From: Mycobacterium kubicae
Lineage (GTDB): Bacteria; Actinomycetota; Actinomycetes; Mycobacteriales; Mycobacteriaceae
Assembly (NCBI RefSeq): GCF_015689175.1
Contig: NZ_CP065047.1
Location: 2,108,001 to 2,172,000, forward strand
Direction of reading: 5' to 3'
DNA: 64,000 bases
Position numbers and translations under genes: made by a program. This document shows, piece by piece, positions 32,845 through 43,334 of this stretch (the first letter of the stretch is position 1; each line of letters begins with the position of its first letter). The notes below the pieces were generated by a model. It was not told the DNA's origin and searched no databases. It saw nothing but the letters and a program-made list of their open reading frames with translations.

Positions 32845-33711
32845 ATGACCACACAAACAGTCGCTGCAGCATCCGGAACCTTCACCCTGGGCGGAGACCT
32901 GACGGTCAATCGACTGGGCTTTGGCGCGATGCGCCTGACCGGCAAAGGGGTGTGGGGCCCGCCGGCCGACCGGGACGAGTGCGTGCGGGTTTTGCGGCGC
33001 GCGGTCGAACTCGGTGTGAACTTCATCGACACCGCCGACTCGTACGGTCCGTACGTCTCCGAGGAGATCATTCGCGAGGCGCTGCATCCGTATTCGGGTT
33101 TGGTGATCGCGACCAAAGCCGGTTTGCTGCGCACCGGCCCGGACGTGTGGGTTCCGCTGGGCAATCCCAGTTACCTGCGCCAGGAGTGTGAGATGAGCCT
33201 GCGCCGGCTGGACGTGGACACCATCGATCTCTTCCAGCTGCACCGCATCGACAAGAATTTTCCGCTCGACGACCAGATCGGCGAGCTCGTCAAACTGAAG
33301 GACGAAGGCAAGATCCGCCACATCGGGCTGTCGGAGGTGGACGTCGACCAGCTCACCGCCGCACAGCAGATCACGACCCTCGTGTCGGTGCAGAACATGT
33401 ACAACCTGGCCTCCCGGGGCGCCGAGAAGCTGGTCGACGCCGCGACCGAGCAGGGCATCGGCTTCATTCCGTGGTTCCCGCTGGCCGCCGGACCGCTGGC
33501 CGCCCCGGACGGTCCCCTGCACCAGATCGCGGAAAATCACGACGCGTCGCCGTCCCAGCTGGCGCTGGCCTGGCTGCTGAAGCGCTCACCGGTCATGCTG
33601 CCGATCCCGGGCACCTCGAGCGTGAAGCATTTGGAGGAGAACGTCGCCGCCGCTGAGATCACGCTGTCCGACGAGGAGTTCGACACCATAGCGGCCGCCG
33701 CGGAGAAGTAA
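32845..33711 (+). CDS. Aldo/keto reductase
   Basis: The 288-residue protein is a TIM-barrel NADPH-dependent AKR. The catalytic set is visible: Asp and Tyr in [17 protein letters not shown], Lys in VIATKAGLL, and His in [10 protein letters not shown]; the NADPH site [19 protein letters not shown] is near the C-terminus. ATG 32845 gives the usual length. The clean separation from the thioesterase gene (24 bases) suggests co-transcription. It reduces aldehydes or ketones of unknown identity. Confidence 0.92.
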   Translation: MTTQTVAAASGTFTLGGDLTVNRLGFGAMRLTGKGVWGPPADRDECVRVLRRAVELGVNFIDTADSYGPYVSEEIIREALHPYSGLVIATKAGLLRTGPDVWVPLGNPSYLRQECEMSLRRLDVDTIDLFQLHRIDKNFPLDDQIGELVKLKDEGKIRHIGLSEVDVDQLTAAQQITTLVSVQNMYNLASRGAEKLVDAATEQGIGFIPWFPLAAGPLAAPDGPLHQIAENHDASPSQLALAWLLKRSPVMLPIPGTSSVKHLEENVAAAEITLSDEEFDTIAAAAEK

Positions 33712-33735
33712 AGAAGCGCCCAATACGGTGTCCTG

Positions 33736-34359
33736 GTGAGCAGCGAACAGCCCGGGCATCCCGGCGGGGGCTTCAACCCGCCGGAACCGACCACCAAGGG
33801 CGGCCCGGACTACGGCCGGTTCATCGACGCGGTGCGCACGCTGCAAGACCACGCCCGCGCCGTCGACGCGCCCGACGACGTCATCACCGAGGCCGCGGAC
33901 CTGCTGGAGAAGGTGTCGGCGCTGCTGCAACCGTTCGACGCCGACGAGTGGAGTTCGCCGTCGGGACGGCGCATGGATCTGCCGGTGCGCGGCAACATCC
34001 TGACGGTGCCGATGAAGGCGCAGAAAACCCCCGATGGGCGCATCGGGGGAACGGCCCGTTTCGCCCGGTTTCACCTCGGCCGAAACGGTGCGGTACACGG
34101 CGGCGCGCTGGGTCTGCTGTTCGACACCGTGCTGGGATTGACGGCGTCGGTGCTCACCGGCAGCCCGCGCCAGCGCACCGCATATTTGAAGATCAACTAC
34201 CGCGCCATCGTGCCGATCGAGAAAGAACTGCAGATCGACGCGGGGATCGACCAGGTGGAGGGGCGCAAGATCTTCGTCTCCGGGCGGTTGTGCGACGGCG
34301 ACACGGTGCTCACCGAAGCCGACGCACTGTTCGTGCGGCTCAAGCCGGGCCAGCCCTGA
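33736..34359 (+). CDS. PaaI-family hotdog thioesterase
   Basis: The 207-residue protein has a C-terminal hotdog domain (about residues 90-205). FHLGRNGAVHGGALGLLFDTVLG carries the HGG motif of acyl-CoA thioesterases of the PaaI/THEM4 type, and TAYLKINYRAIVPIEKELQID is the following strand. The N-terminal 80 residues, rich in charged residues, are typical of the mycobacterial members. GTG 33736 is the first start. It lies upstream of thrS by 97 bases, at the boundary between accessory and core parts of the window. Confidence 0.88.
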   Translation: MSSEQPGHPGGGFNPPEPTTKGGPDYGRFIDAVRTLQDHARAVDAPDDVITEAADLLEKVSALLQPFDADEWSSPSGRRMDLPVRGNILTVPMKAQKTPDGRIGGTARFARFHLGRNGAVHGGALGLLFDTVLGLTASVLTGSPRQRTAYLKINYRAIVPIEKELQIDAGIDQVEGRKIFVSGRLCDGDTVLTEADALFVRLKPGQP

Positions 34360-34456
34360 ACCGCTGCGGCCCATCCGGCGGCTTGGGTTGGGCGAGCTGC
34401 GCACCGATAGCATGGTCGCGATCGTTTGAACACCGACTGTTGGAGACCGCGACCTG

Positions 34457-36508
34457 ATGAGCGCCCCCGCACACGCCACGCCAGGAACCCCTATCCGGGT
34501 GCCTGCCGGGACTACCGCGGCCGCCGCGGTCGGGGAGGCGGGGCTGCCGCGGCGCGGCACGCCCGACGCGATCGTGGTGGTGCGCGACGCCGAGGGAAAG
34601 CTGCGCGACCTCAACTGGGTGCCTGACGTCGACGCCGAAGTCGTGCCGGTGGCGGCCAACACCGACGAGGGTCGCAGCGTCATCCGGCATTCGACCGCCC
34701 ACGTGTTGGCCCAAGCCGTGCAATCGCTGTTCCCGCAAGCCAAGCTGGGCATCGGGCCGCCCATCGCCGACGGCTTCTACTACGACTTCGACGTCGCGGA
34801 GCCGTTCACGCCCGAGGACCTCGAGGCGCTGGAGAAGCGGATGCGCCAGATCGTCAAGGACGGCCAGCTGTTCTCCCGGCGGGTCTACGAATCCAAGGAC
34901 GAGGCTCGCGCGGAGCTGGCCGACGAGCCCTACAAGCTCGAGCTGGTCGACGACAAATCCGGCGACGCGGAGATCATGGAGGTGGGCGGCGACGAACTCA
35001 CCGCCTACGACAACCTCAATCCCCGCACCCGCGAACGGGTTTGGGGGGATCTGTGCCGCGGCCCGCACATCCCGACCACCAAACACATTCCGGCTTTCAA
35101 GCTGACCCGAAGCTCGGCGGCCTACTGGCGCGGTGATCAGAAAAACGCCAGTCTGCAACGGATTTACGGCACGGCGTGGGAATCGCAGGAGGCGCTGGAC
35201 CACCACCTCGAGCTGATCGCCGAAGCCCAGCGCCGCGACCACCGCAAGCTCGGCGTCGAGCTGGACCTGTTCAGCTTTCCCGACGAAATCGGTTCCGGGT
35301 TGGCGGTTTTCCACCCCAAGGGCGGCATCGTGCGGCGGGAACTGGAGGACTACTCCCGGCGCAAGCACGCGCACGCCGGCTACCAGTTCGTCAACACCCC
35401 GCACATCACCAAGGCGCAGCTGTTCCACACCTCGGGACACCTGGACTGGTATGCCGACGGCATGTTCCCCCCGATGCACATCGACGCGGAACACAACGAC
35501 GACGGCTCGGTGCGCAAACCCGGGCAGGACTACTACCTCAAGCCGATGAACTGCCCCATGCACTGCCTGATCTACCGGGCGCGCGGGCGGTCTTATCGCG
35601 AATTGCCGCTGCGGCTCTTCGAATTCGGCACGGTGTACCGCTACGAGAAGTCCGGCGTCGTGCACGGCTTGACCCGGGTCCGCGGGCTGACCATGGACGA
35701 CGCGCATATCTTCTGCACCCGCGAACAGATGCGCGACGAACTCCGCTCACTGCTGCGTTTCGTGCTCGATCTGCTCAGCGACTATGGCCTGACTGACTTC
35801 TACCTGGAGCTGTCCACCAAGGATCCCGAGAAGTTCGTCGGATCCGACGAGGTGTGGGAGGAAGCCACCAGCGTGCTGGCCGAGGTCGGCGCCGAATCCG
35901 GGCTGAACCTGGTCCCCGATCCCGGTGGCGCGGCGTTCTACGGGCCCAAGATCTCGGTCCAGGTCAAAGACGCGCTGGGCCGTACCTGGCAGATGTCGAC
36001 CATTCAGCTCGACTTCAACTTTCCGGACCGCTTCGAGCTGGAATACACCGCCGCCGACGGGACCCGGCAGCGTCCGGTGATGATTCACCGCGCGCTGTTC
36101 GGCTCGATCGAGCGATTCTTCGGGATCCTGACCGAGCACTACGCCGGTGCGTTCCCGGCGTGGCTGGCACCGGTGCAGGTGGTTGGTATCCCGGTCGCCG
36201 ACGACCACGTCGCCTACCTGGAAGACGTTGCGGCTCAACTCGCTTCGCACGGTGTGCGGGTGGAAGTGGACGCCAGTGACGATCGGATGGCCAAGAAGAT
36301 CGTCAACCACACCAACCAGAAGGTCCCGTTCATGTTGCTGGCCGGTGACCGGGACGTGCAGGCCGGTGCGGTGAGCTTCCGGTTCGGTGACCGCACCCAG
36401 ATCAACGGCGTGCCCCGCGACGACGCGGTGTCCACCATCGTCAAGTGGCTTGCCGACCGTGAAAACGCAACGCCGACAGCCGATTTGGTGAAGGTGACCG
36501 GCAGGTGA
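34457..36508 (+). CDS. thrS: Threonyl-tRNA synthetase
   Basis: The 683-residue enzyme charges tRNA-Thr. It has a TGS domain (about 1-65), the editing domain with His78 and His82 in [12 protein letters not shown] and [12 protein letters not shown], a class II catalytic core with the zinc Cys in [13 protein letters not shown], motif 2 [26 protein letters not shown] and motif 3 [21 protein letters not shown], and the anticodon-binding domain (about 575-683). Its stop overlaps the HIT gene start (GTGA). It opens the PIM-lipid operon, in the same order as in M. tuberculosis. Confidence 0.99.
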   Translation: MSAPAHATPGTPIRVPAGTTAAAAVGEAGLPRRGTPDAIVVVRDAEGKLRDLNWVPDVDAEVVPVAANTDEGRSVIRHSTAHVLAQAVQSLFPQAKLGIGPPIADGFYYDFDVAEPFTPEDLEALEKRMRQIVKDGQLFSRRVYESKDEARAELADEPYKLELVDDKSGDAEIMEVGGDELTAYDNLNPRTRERVWGDLCRGPHIPTTKHIPAFKLTRSSAAYWRGDQKNASLQRIYGTAWESQEALDHHLELIAEAQRRDHRKLGVELDLFSFPDEIGSGLAVFHPKGGIVRRELEDYSRRKHAHAGYQFVNTPHITKAQLFHTSGHLDWYADGMFPPMHIDAEHNDDGSVRKPGQDYYLKPMNCPMHCLIYRARGRSYRELPLRLFEFGTVYRYEKSGVVHGLTRVRGLTMDDAHIFCTREQMRDELRSLLRFVLDLLSDYGLTDFYLELSTKDPEKFVGSDEVWEEATSVLAEVGAESGLNLVPDPGGAAFYGPKISVQVKDALGRTWQMSTIQLDFNFPDRFELEYTAADGTRQRPVMIHRALFGSIERFFGILTEHYAGAFPAWLAPVQVVGIPVADDHVAYLEDVAAQLASHGVRVEVDASDDRMAKKIVNHTNQKVPFMLLAGDRDVQAGAVSFRFGDRTQINGVPRDDAVSTIVKWLADRENATPTADLVKVTGR

Positions 36509-37086
36509 GCGAGCAGGATCCGGCAGAGCGCGCCGAGCGCGGCGACGACACGATCCTGGACCGCGGTGTCGGCGAGCGCGATCACCTGCAGCGGTTGTGG
36601 ACGCCGTACCGCATGACCTATCTGGCCGAAGCGCCCATGAAACGCGACGAAGCCGAGCGCGCGCAGCCGTTCACCGACATTCCGCAGTTGTCGGACGAAG
36701 ACGGACTGGTAGTCGCCCGGGGCGAACTCGTGTACGCGGTGCTCAATCTCTACCCGTACAACCCCGGTCACCTGATGGTGGTCCCGTACCGCCGGCTATC
36801 CGAACTCGAAGACCTGACCCAGGAGGAGAGCGCCGAGCTGATGGCGTTCATCCAGAAGGCGATTCGCGTCATCAAGAAGGTGTCGCGGCCGCACGGCTTC
36901 AACGTCGGACTCAACCTGGGCTCCTCTGCCGGCGGCTCGCTGGCCGAACATCTGCACGTACATGTGGTGCCGCGGTGGGGTGGCGACGCCAACTTCATCA
37001 CCATCGTCGGCGGCTCCAAGGTCATCCCGCAGTTGCTGCGCGACACCCGCCGTCTGCTGGCCGCCGAGTGGGCGCGGCAATCATGA
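36505..37086 (+). CDS. HIT-family Ap4A phosphorylase
   Basis: The 193-residue protein has the histidine-triad motif [10 protein letters not shown] preceded by [13 protein letters not shown], and the N-terminal [10 protein letters not shown] typical of the orthologue of M. tuberculosis Rv2613c, which was characterised as a diadenosine tetraphosphate phosphorylase (from memory). It hydrolyses or phosphorolyses alarmone dinucleotides that aminoacyl-tRNA synthetases make, which suits its coupling to thrS. GTG 36505 overlaps the thrS stop. It is followed 9 bases later by pgsA. Confidence 0.93.
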   Translation: MSEQDPAERAERGDDTILDRGVGERDHLQRLWTPYRMTYLAEAPMKRDEAERAQPFTDIPQLSDEDGLVVARGELVYAVLNLYPYNPGHLMVVPYRRLSELEDLTQEESAELMAFIQKAIRVIKKVSRPHGFNVGLNLGSSAGGSLAEHLHVHVVPRWGGDANFITIVGGSKVIPQLLRDTRRLLAAEWARQS

Positions 37087-37095
37087 GGCCCGACC

Positions 37096-37749
37096 ATGAG
37101 TAAATTGCCCTTCTTGTCGCGGGCGGCGTTCGCTCGCGTCACCGAGCCGGTCGCGCGGGCCGCCCTGTGGGTCGGGTTGACCCCGGATGCCGCCACCGTC
37201 ATCGGCACCGCCGCGTCGGTGGCCGGCGCGTTGATCCTGTTCCCCATGGGCAAGTTGTTCATCGGTGGCTGCGTGGTCTGGTTCTTCACGTTGTTCGACA
37301 TGCTCGACGGCGCCATGGCCCGAGAACGCGGCGGCGGCACCAGGTTCGGCGCGGTGCTCGATGCGGCTTGCGACCGAATCAGCGACGGGGCGGTGTTCTG
37401 CGGACTGTTGTGGTGGATCGCTTTTCACCTGCACGACCGGCTGTTGACCGTGGCGACCCTCATCTGCCTGGTCACCTCGCAGGTGATCTCCTACATCAAG
37501 GCCCGGGCTGAGGCCAGCGGGTTACGCGGTGACGGTGGCTTCATCGAACGTCCGGAACGGTTGATCATCGTGCTCAGCGGCGCCGGAGTGTCCGATTTCC
37601 CGTTCGTCGCCTGGCCCCCGGCGCTGCCCATCGGGATGTGGCTGCTGGCGGTGCTCAGTGTGATCACCTGCGCGCAGCGCATATACGCGGTTCGGACCTC
37701 GCCGGGAGCCGTGGATCGCATTGCCATACCGGGAAAGAGCGAGCAGTGA
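37096..37749 (+). CDS. pgsA: Phosphatidylinositol phosphate synthase
   Basis: The 217-residue membrane enzyme is a CDP-alcohol phosphatidyltransferase. The catalytic motif D-G-x2-A-R-x8-G-x3-D-x3-D is complete in LFDMLDGAMARERGGG and FGAVLDAACDRISDG (about residues 68-100), with six membrane spans around it. It makes phosphatidylinositol phosphate from CDP-diacylglycerol and inositol phosphate, the first step to PI, PIMs, LM and LAM. ATG 37096 follows GAGGCC. Its stop overlaps the patA start (GTGA). It corresponds to M. tuberculosis pgsA1 (Rv2612c). Confidence 0.96.
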   Translation: MSKLPFLSRAAFARVTEPVARAALWVGLTPDAATVIGTAASVAGALILFPMGKLFIGGCVVWFFTLFDMLDGAMARERGGGTRFGAVLDAACDRISDGAVFCGLLWWIAFHLHDRLLTVATLICLVTSQVISYIKARAEASGLRGDGGFIERPERLIIVLSGAGVSDFPFVAWPPALPIGMWLLAVLSVITCAQRIYAVRTSPGAVDRIAIPGKSEQ

Positions 37750-38699
37750 TACCACCGTCAGTGAGCCTCAGGTTGCCCGGGCGCCGGCCGCGCGAAGTCG
37801 TCACCGGCGCCGCCACGGACTGGTCGTACGCGGCCGGCTGGATGGCGGTGCGCGCGCTGCCGGAATCCGCCGCGCGCAACGTCTTTGCCGCCGGAGCGCG
37901 CTACGCGGCGCGCCGCGGCGGACCAGAGCAGCTGCGCAAAAACCTGGCGCGCGTCATCGGGGTCCAGCCCGCCCAAGTGCCGGACTCGCTGATGCGGGCC
38001 TCGGTGGCGTCCTATGCGCGGTATTGGCGCGAAGCGTTCCGGCTGCCGACCATGAATCTGCGCGAACTGACGCAGCGCCTGGACAGCTCAACTGGCGGAC
38101 AAGACAACCTCAACGCGGGCCTGGCCGCGGGCCGCGGCGTGGTGCTGGCGTTGCCGCACAGTGGCAACTGGGACATGAACGGGGTGTGGCTGGCGCAGAC
38201 CTATGACAGTTTCGTCACGGTCGCCGAGCGTCTAAAACCCGAATCGCTGTATCGGCGCTTCATCGAGTACCGCGAGGGCTTGGGATTCGAGGTCATTCCG
38301 CATTCCGGCGGCGACCGACCGCCCTTCGAGGTGCTGTGTGATCGGCTGCGGGACAACCGGATCGTGGCGTTGATGGCCGAGCGCGATCTCACCCGCACCG
38401 GAGTCGAGGTCGACTTCTTCGGCGAACCCACCCGGATGCCGGCCGGGCCGGCGAAGCTGGCGATCGCGACCGGGGCGGCGTTGCTGCCGTCGCATTGCTG
38501 GTTCGAGGGCGACGGCTGGAGCTGCAACATGCAGACGCCGCTGGACACCAGCAGCGGCGACGTGCAGGCGATCACGCAGGCGCTGGCGCGCGAATTCGAG
38601 CGCAACATCGCCGCGAAGCCCGAAGACTGGCACATGCTGCAACCGCAGTGGCTGGCCGACCTGTCCGATGAGCGACAGGCCCGGCTGAGGGACGGCTGA
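37746..38699 (+). CDS. patA: Phosphatidylinositol mannoside acyltransferase
   Basis: The 317-residue peripheral membrane enzyme acylates PIM on mannose. It carries the HTRB/LpxL-type HX4D motif ALPHSGNWDMNG and the downstream catalytic-type Glu in ALMAERDLTRTG, then FFGEPTRMPAGPAKLA and the C-terminal HMLQPQWLADL. GTG 37746 overlaps the pgsA stop and its own TGA shares a base with the pimA ATG, so the set is tightly coupled. It matches M. tuberculosis Rv2611c by position and motifs. Confidence 0.95.
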   Translation: MIPPSVSLRLPGRRPREVVTGAATDWSYAAGWMAVRALPESAARNVFAAGARYAARRGGPEQLRKNLARVIGVQPAQVPDSLMRASVASYARYWREAFRLPTMNLRELTQRLDSSTGGQDNLNAGLAAGRGVVLALPHSGNWDMNGVWLAQTYDSFVTVAERLKPESLYRRFIEYREGLGFEVIPHSGGDRPPFEVLCDRLRDNRIVALMAERDLTRTGVEVDFFGEPTRMPAGPAKLAIATGAALLPSHCWFEGDGWSCNMQTPLDTSSGDVQAITQALAREFERNIAAKPEDWHMLQPQWLADLSDERQARLRDG

Positions 38700-39823
38700 T
38701 GCGGATCGGGATGGTCTGTCCGTACTCGCTCGACGTGCCGGGCGGGGTGCAGTCACACGTGCTGCAGCTGGCCAAGGTGATGCGCGCCCGCGGCCACGAG
38801 GTCAGCGTGTTGGCGCCGGCGTCGCCGGACACCCCGCTGCCCGACTTCGTCGTCTCCGCCGGCCGCGCCATCCCGATTCCCTACAACGGCTCGGTGTCGC
38901 GGCTGCAATTCAGCCCCGCCGTGCATCGGCGGGTCCGAAAGTGGCTCACCCAAGGCGATTTCGACGTGCTGCACCTGCATGAGCCCAACGCGCCCAGCCT
39001 GTCCATGTGGGCGCTGCGGGTGGCCGAGGGCCCGATCGTGGCGACCTTCCACACGTCGACCACCAAATCGCTGACGCTGAGCGTGTTCCAAGGGGTGCTG
39101 CGGCCCTGGCACGAAAAGATCATCGGCCGCATCGCGGTGTCGGATCTGGCCCGGCGCTGGCAGATGGAAGCGCTGGGATCGGACGCGGTGGAAATTCCCA
39201 ACGGCGTCGACGTCGAGTCGTTGGCCACGGCGCCGCTGCTGGACGGCTATCCACGCCCGGGCAAGACAGTGCTGTTCCTGGGTCGCTACGACGAGCCTCG
39301 CAAAGGCGTTGCGGTGCTGCTGGACGCGCTGCCCAAGGTGGTCGAGTCCTTCCCCGACGTGCAACTGCTGATCGTCGGACGCGGCGACGAAGACGAACTG
39401 CGGCAGCAGGCAGGCCGGTGGGCCAAGCACATCCGCTTCCTCGGCCAGGTCGACGACGCGGCCAAGGCGTCGGCGATGCGCAGCGCCGACGTCTATTGCG
39501 CGCCCAACACCGGCGGCGAGAGCTTCGGCATCGTCCTGGTCGAGGCGATGGCCGCCGGCACCCCGGTGGTGGCCAGTGACCTGGACGCCTTCCGCCGGGT
39601 GCTGCGCGACGGTGAAGTCGGCTGCCTGGTGGCCGTGGACGACAGCGCCGCGCTGGCCGACGCGCTGATCTCGATGCTGGGCAACGACGTGCTGCAGGAG
39701 CGCTACGTGGCCGCCGGCCGCGAAGCGGTCCGCCGCTACGACTGGTCGGTGGTGGCCAGTCAGATCATGCGGGTGTACGAGACGGTCGCCGGGTCGGGCG
39801 TCAAGGTGGAAGTGGCCAGCTGA
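38699..39823 (+). CDS. pimA: Phosphatidyl-myo-inositol mannosyltransferase
   Basis: The 374-residue GT-B enzyme (GT4) adds the first mannose from GDP-mannose to phosphatidylinositol. It has the N-terminal MRIGMVCPYSLDVPGGVQSHV glycine loop split here as CPYSLDVPGGVQSH, FLGRYDEPRKGVAVLLDAL at the second Rossmann domain, and the EX7E-type catalytic stretch GGESFGIVLVEAMAAGTPVV. ATG 38699 overlaps the patA stop by one base, and the stop overlaps the next ATG likewise. It is an essential gene in mycobacteria and acts at the inner face of the membrane. Confidence 0.97.
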   Translation: MRIGMVCPYSLDVPGGVQSHVLQLAKVMRARGHEVSVLAPASPDTPLPDFVVSAGRAIPIPYNGSVSRLQFSPAVHRRVRKWLTQGDFDVLHLHEPNAPSLSMWALRVAEGPIVATFHTSTTKSLTLSVFQGVLRPWHEKIIGRIAVSDLARRWQMEALGSDAVEIPNGVDVESLATAPLLDGYPRPGKTVLFLGRYDEPRKGVAVLLDALPKVVESFPDVQLLIVGRGDEDELRQQAGRWAKHIRFLGQVDDAAKASAMRSADVYCAPNTGGESFGIVLVEAMAAGTPVVASDLDAFRRVLRDGEVGCLVAVDDSAALADALISMLGNDVLQERYVAAGREAVRRYDWSVVASQIMRVYETVAGSGVKVEVAS

Positions 39824-40872
39824 TGCTGTGGCTCGCGGCAGCCATCGCGGTGCTGGTCTTGGTGCTGCTGCTGATCTTCGCCGCCTGGAGTTACCAGACG
39901 GCCAACCGGTTGAACCGGCTCAACGTCCGCTATGACCTGTCCTGGCAGGCGCTGGACAGCGCGCTGGCCCGGCGTGCGGTGGTGGCGCGGGCCGTGGCCA
40001 CCGACGCCTACGGCGGCGCGCCGGAGGGCAGACGGTTGGCCGCCCTGGCCGCCGCCGCCGAACGCGCGCCCCGGCAGCTACGCGAGAACGCCGAAAACGA
40101 ACTGTCGGCCGCGCTGGCGATGGTGGATCCGGCGTCGCTGCCGGCGGCGCTGATCGCCGAACTGGCCGACGCCGAGGCCCGGGTCCTGCTGGCCCGCCGC
40201 TTCCACAACGACGCCGTACGCGACACCCTGGCCCTGGGCGGGCGGCCGCTGGTCCGCAAGTTGCACCTGGGCGGGACGGCGACCCTGCCCACCTACTTCG
40301 AGATCGTCGAGCATCCGCACGCGTTGGCTCACGGGGACCACCACGGGGTCAATCACCGCACCTCGGCGCGGGTGGTCCTGCTCGATGAATACGGCGCAGT
40401 GCTGCTGCTCTGCGGTTCCGACCCGGCCATCACTGACGGCCACGCACCGAAGTGGTGGTTCACCGTGGGCGGCGAGGTGCGGCCGGGCGAACGTCTGGCC
40501 GAGGCGGCCGCCCGGGAACTGGCCGAGGAAACCGGCCTGCGGGTGGACCCCGCGGACATGGTCGGCCCGATCTGGCGACGCGACGAAGTCTTCGAGTTCA
40601 ACGGGTCGGTGATCGACAGCGAGGAGTTCTACCTCGTGCACCGCACCCGCCGCTTCGAACCCACCCTCGACGGGCGCACCGAGCTGGAACGCCGCTACAT
40701 CCACGGCGCGCGCTGGTGTGATGCTGACGACATCGCCGGGCTGGTCGCGGCCGGTGAGCTGGTGTACCCGGTCCAGCTGGGAGAATTGTTGCCGCTGGCC
40801 AACCAGCTCGCCGACGGGACGGCCGACGGCGCAGCGGTACGCGACGCGGGTGTCCCGCAGTCCATCCGCTGA
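39823..40872 (+). CDS. Membrane-anchored NUDIX hydrolase
   Basis: The 349-residue protein starts with a single hydrophobic span (residues 2-25) and a charged helical segment, then a NUDIX domain (about 165-320) with the box GGEVRPGERLAEAAARELAE followed by ETGLRV, which fits GX5EX7REUXEEXGU. It hydrolyses a nucleoside-diphosphate-linked compound, possibly a GDP-mannose or other nucleotide product of the pathway, which is an inference. It is coupled to pimA and ends the PIM operon, as M. tuberculosis Rv2609c does. Confidence 0.92.
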   Translation: MLWLAAAIAVLVLVLLLIFAAWSYQTANRLNRLNVRYDLSWQALDSALARRAVVARAVATDAYGGAPEGRRLAALAAAAERAPRQLRENAENELSAALAMVDPASLPAALIAELADAEARVLLARRFHNDAVRDTLALGGRPLVRKLHLGGTATLPTYFEIVEHPHALAHGDHHGVNHRTSARVVLLDEYGAVLLLCGSDPAITDGHAPKWWFTVGGEVRPGERLAEAAARELAEETGLRVDPADMVGPIWRRDEVFEFNGSVIDSEEFYLVHRTRRFEPTLDGRTELERRYIHGARWCDADDIAGLVAAGELVYPVQLGELLPLANQLADGTADGAAVRDAGVPQSIR

Positions 40873-40942
40873 TCGAGCAAATAGGCCGGTCGCCGCCCCA
40901 CCACTAGAGTGGAGTGGCACCAATTTGAAGGAGAGCAGGTAA

Positions 40943-41842
40943 GTGGACGTCCAGGGCGCCAGCCAGACCGGGACCGCACGCGTCAAACGGGGCATGGCCG
41001 AAATGCTCAAAGGCGGCGTCATCATGGACGTCGTCACCCCGGAGCAAGCCCGCATCGCCGAGGGCGCCGGCGCCGTCGCGGTCATGGCGCTCGAGCGGGT
41101 GCCGGCCGACATCCGAGCCCAGGGCGGGGTGTCGCGGATGAGCGACCCCGACATGATCGAGGGCATCATCGACGCGGTCACCATCCCGGTGATGGCCAAG
41201 GCCCGCATCGGCCACTTCGTCGAAGCGCAGATCCTGCAGAGCCTCGGCGTCGACTACGTCGACGAGTCCGAGGTGCTGACCCCGGCCGACTACACCCACC
41301 ACATCGACAAGTGGAAGTTCACCGTGCCGTTCGTGTGCGGCGCGACCAACCTGGGTGAAGCACTGCGCCGCATCAGCGAGGGTGCGGCGATGATCCGCTC
41401 CAAAGGCGAGGCCGGCACCGGCGACGTCTCCAACGCGACCACGCACATGCGGGCCATCGGCGGCGAGATCCGCCGCCTGACGTCGCTGTCCGAGGACGAG
41501 TTGTTCGTCGCCGCCAAGGAACTGCGGGCCCCCTACGAGCTCGTCGTCGAGGTCGCGCGGGCCGGCAAATTGCCCGTGACCCTGTTCACCGCGGGCGGCA
41601 TCGCCACCCCCGCCGACGCCGCGATGATGATGCAGCTGGGTGCGGAGGGCGTGTTCGTCGGGTCGGGGATCTTCAAGTCCGGCGATCCCGCGCAGCGCGC
41701 CGCCGCCATCGTCAAGGCGACCACCTTCTACGACGACCCCGACGTGCTGGCCAAGGTGTCGCGCGGCCTGGGCGAGGCGATGGTGGGCATCAACGTCGAG
41801 CAACTCGCGCAGTCACACCGCCTCGCCGAACGCGGCTGGTAA
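40943..41842 (+). CDS. pdxS: Pyridoxal 5'-phosphate synthase subunit PdxS
   Basis: The 299-residue TIM barrel makes pyridoxal 5'-phosphate from ribose 5-phosphate, glyceraldehyde 3-phosphate and ammonia. It contains [20 protein letters not shown], the first catalytic Lys in [14 protein letters not shown], and the phosphate loop [23 protein letters not shown] 40943 is preceded at 9 bases by AAGGAG (40928-40933). In M. tuberculosis pdxH and a PPE gene separate it from the NUDIX gene; here only 70 bases do. It precedes tesB by 9 bases. Confidence 0.98.
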   Translation: MDVQGASQTGTARVKRGMAEMLKGGVIMDVVTPEQARIAEGAGAVAVMALERVPADIRAQGGVSRMSDPDMIEGIIDAVTIPVMAKARIGHFVEAQILQSLGVDYVDESEVLTPADYTHHIDKWKFTVPFVCGATNLGEALRRISEGAAMIRSKGEAGTGDVSNATTHMRAIGGEIRRLTSLSEDELFVAAKELRAPYELVVEVARAGKLPVTLFTAGGIATPADAAMMMQLGAEGVFVGSGIFKSGDPAQRAAAIVKATTFYDDPDVLAKVSRGLGEAMVGINVEQLAQSHRLAERGW

Positions 41843-41851
41843 GAATTCTCC

Positions 41852-42697
41852 GTGGCGATCGAAGAGATCCTTGATCTCGAACAACTCGAGATCAACATCT
41901 ACCGCGGCAGCGTCTTCAGCCCGGAATCCGGCTACTTCCAGCGCACCTTCGGCGGCCATGTGGCCGGGCAGTCGCTGGTGTCGGCGGTGCGTACCGTCGA
42001 GCCGGGCTTCTTGGTGCACTCCCTGCACGGCTACTTCCTGCGGCCCGGGGATGCCAAGGAGCGCACGGTGTTCATCGTCGAGCGCATCCGCGACGGCGGT
42101 TCGTTCGCCACCCGACGGGTCAACGCGATCCAGCACGGCGAAACCATCTTCAGCATGGCGGCGTCCTTCCAGACCCACCAGGACGGCATCGAGCACCAGG
42201 ACGCGATGCCGGCCGCGCCGCCTCCCGACGGTCTGCCCGGACTGAGCTCGATCAAGGTGTTCGACGACGCCGGCTTCAAACAGTTCGAGGAGTGGGACGT
42301 CTGCATCGTGCCGCGCGACCGCCTGCAGTTGTTGCCGGGCAAGGCCTCCCAGCAGCAGGTGTGGTTCCGCCACCGCGACCCGTTGCCCGACGACCCGGTG
42401 CTGCACATCTGCGCGCTGGCGTACATGAGCGACCTCACGCTGCTGGGTTCGGCGCAGGTCACGCACATGAAAGAGCGCGAGCACCTGCAGGTCGCGTCGC
42501 TGGACCACGCGATGTGGTTCATGCGGCCGTTCCGGGCCGACGAATGGCTGCTCTACGACCAGTCCTCGCCGTCGGCGGGGGGTGGCCGCGCCCTATGCCA
42601 CGGCAAGATCTTCACCCAGCGCGGTGAACTGGTGGCCGCGGTGATGCAAGAGGGCCTGACCCGCTTCAAGCGCGACTATCAGCCCGCGGGGAAGTGA
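41852..42697 (+). CDS. tesB: Acyl-CoA thioesterase II
   Basis: The 281-residue protein is a double-hotdog acyl-CoA thioesterase. It shows the family start [27 protein letters not shown] and the C-terminal Asp-containing [22 protein letters not shown]. It cleaves long or medium acyl-CoA to free acid and CoA. GTG 41852 is the first start and its stop overlaps the pdxT start (GTGA), so it sits between the two PdxS/PdxT genes, as M. tuberculosis tesB2 (Rv2605c) does. Why a thioesterase is kept inside the vitamin B6 operon is unclear. Confidence 0.96.
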   Translation: MAIEEILDLEQLEINIYRGSVFSPESGYFQRTFGGHVAGQSLVSAVRTVEPGFLVHSLHGYFLRPGDAKERTVFIVERIRDGGSFATRRVNAIQHGETIFSMAASFQTHQDGIEHQDAMPAAPPPDGLPGLSSIKVFDDAGFKQFEEWDVCIVPRDRLQLLPGKASQQQVWFRHRDPLPDDPVLHICALAYMSDLTLLGSAQVTHMKEREHLQVASLDHAMWFMRPFRADEWLLYDQSSPSAGGGRALCHGKIFTQRGELVAAVMQEGLTRFKRDYQPAGK

Positions 42698-43290
42698 GCG
42701 GACCCCGCGTCGGTGTCCTAGCGCTGCAAGGCGACACCCGAGAACACCTCGCGGCGCTGGAGGAAGCCGGCGCCGAGCCGATGACGGTGCGCCGGCGCAG
42801 TGAACTCGATTCGGTGGACGCGCTGGTGCTCCCGGGCGGGGAATCGACGGCGATGAGCCACCTGCTGGCCGACTTCGAGTTGCTCGAGCCGCTGCGCGCG
42901 CGGCTGGCTGAGGGGTTGCCGGCCTACGGCGCGTGCGCCGGCATGATCCTGCTGGCCAGCGAAATCGAGGACGCCGGCGCGCAGGGGCGCGCCGCACTGC
43001 CGCTGCGTGGCATCGATATGACGGTGCGGCGCAATGCATTCGGCCGCCAGGTGGACTCGTTCGAGGGCGACATCCCGTTCGCCGGGCTGGACGACCCGGT
43101 GCGGGCGGTGTTCATCCGCGCGCCCTGGGTGGAGCGAACCGGCGAGGGTGTCCAAGTCCTGGCCCGAGCGGCGGATCACATTGTGGCGGTGCGGCAGGGA
43201 TCGGTGTTGGCGACCGCGTTTCACCCGGAGGTGACCGGCGACCGTCGCGTCCATCAGTTGTTCGTCGACATCGTCAACGGGCGGCGCTGA
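42694..43290 (+). CDS. pdxT: Pyridoxal 5'-phosphate synthase glutaminase subunit PdxT
   Basis: The 198-residue class I glutamine amidotransferase supplies ammonia to Pdx[14 protein letters not shown] is the family N-terminus, LPGGESTAM the oxyanion loop, Cys in [10 protein letters not shown] the nucleophile, and His-Glu in FHPEVTGD complete the triad. GTG 42694 overlaps the tesB stop (GTGA). The operon pdxS-tesB-pdxT ends with a perfect hairpin at 43335-43382. Confidence 0.97.
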   Translation: MSGPRVGVLALQGDTREHLAALEEAGAEPMTVRRRSELDSVDALVLPGGESTAMSHLLADFELLEPLRARLAEGLPAYGACAGMILLASEIEDAGAQGRAALPLRGIDMTVRRNAFGRQVDSFEGDIPFAGLDDPVRAVFIRAPWVERTGEGVQVLARAADHIVAVRQGSVLATAFHPEVTGDRRVHQLFVDIVNGRR

Positions 43291-43334
43291 CGTCACATTC
43301 GTCACTTGCGTCGCCAGATCAGTGACTCGGCTTT

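Noticed and set aside
34340..35707. 455-codon minus-strand frame antisense to thrS
   Set aside because: It is a shadow of the conserved thrS codons with no independent motif.
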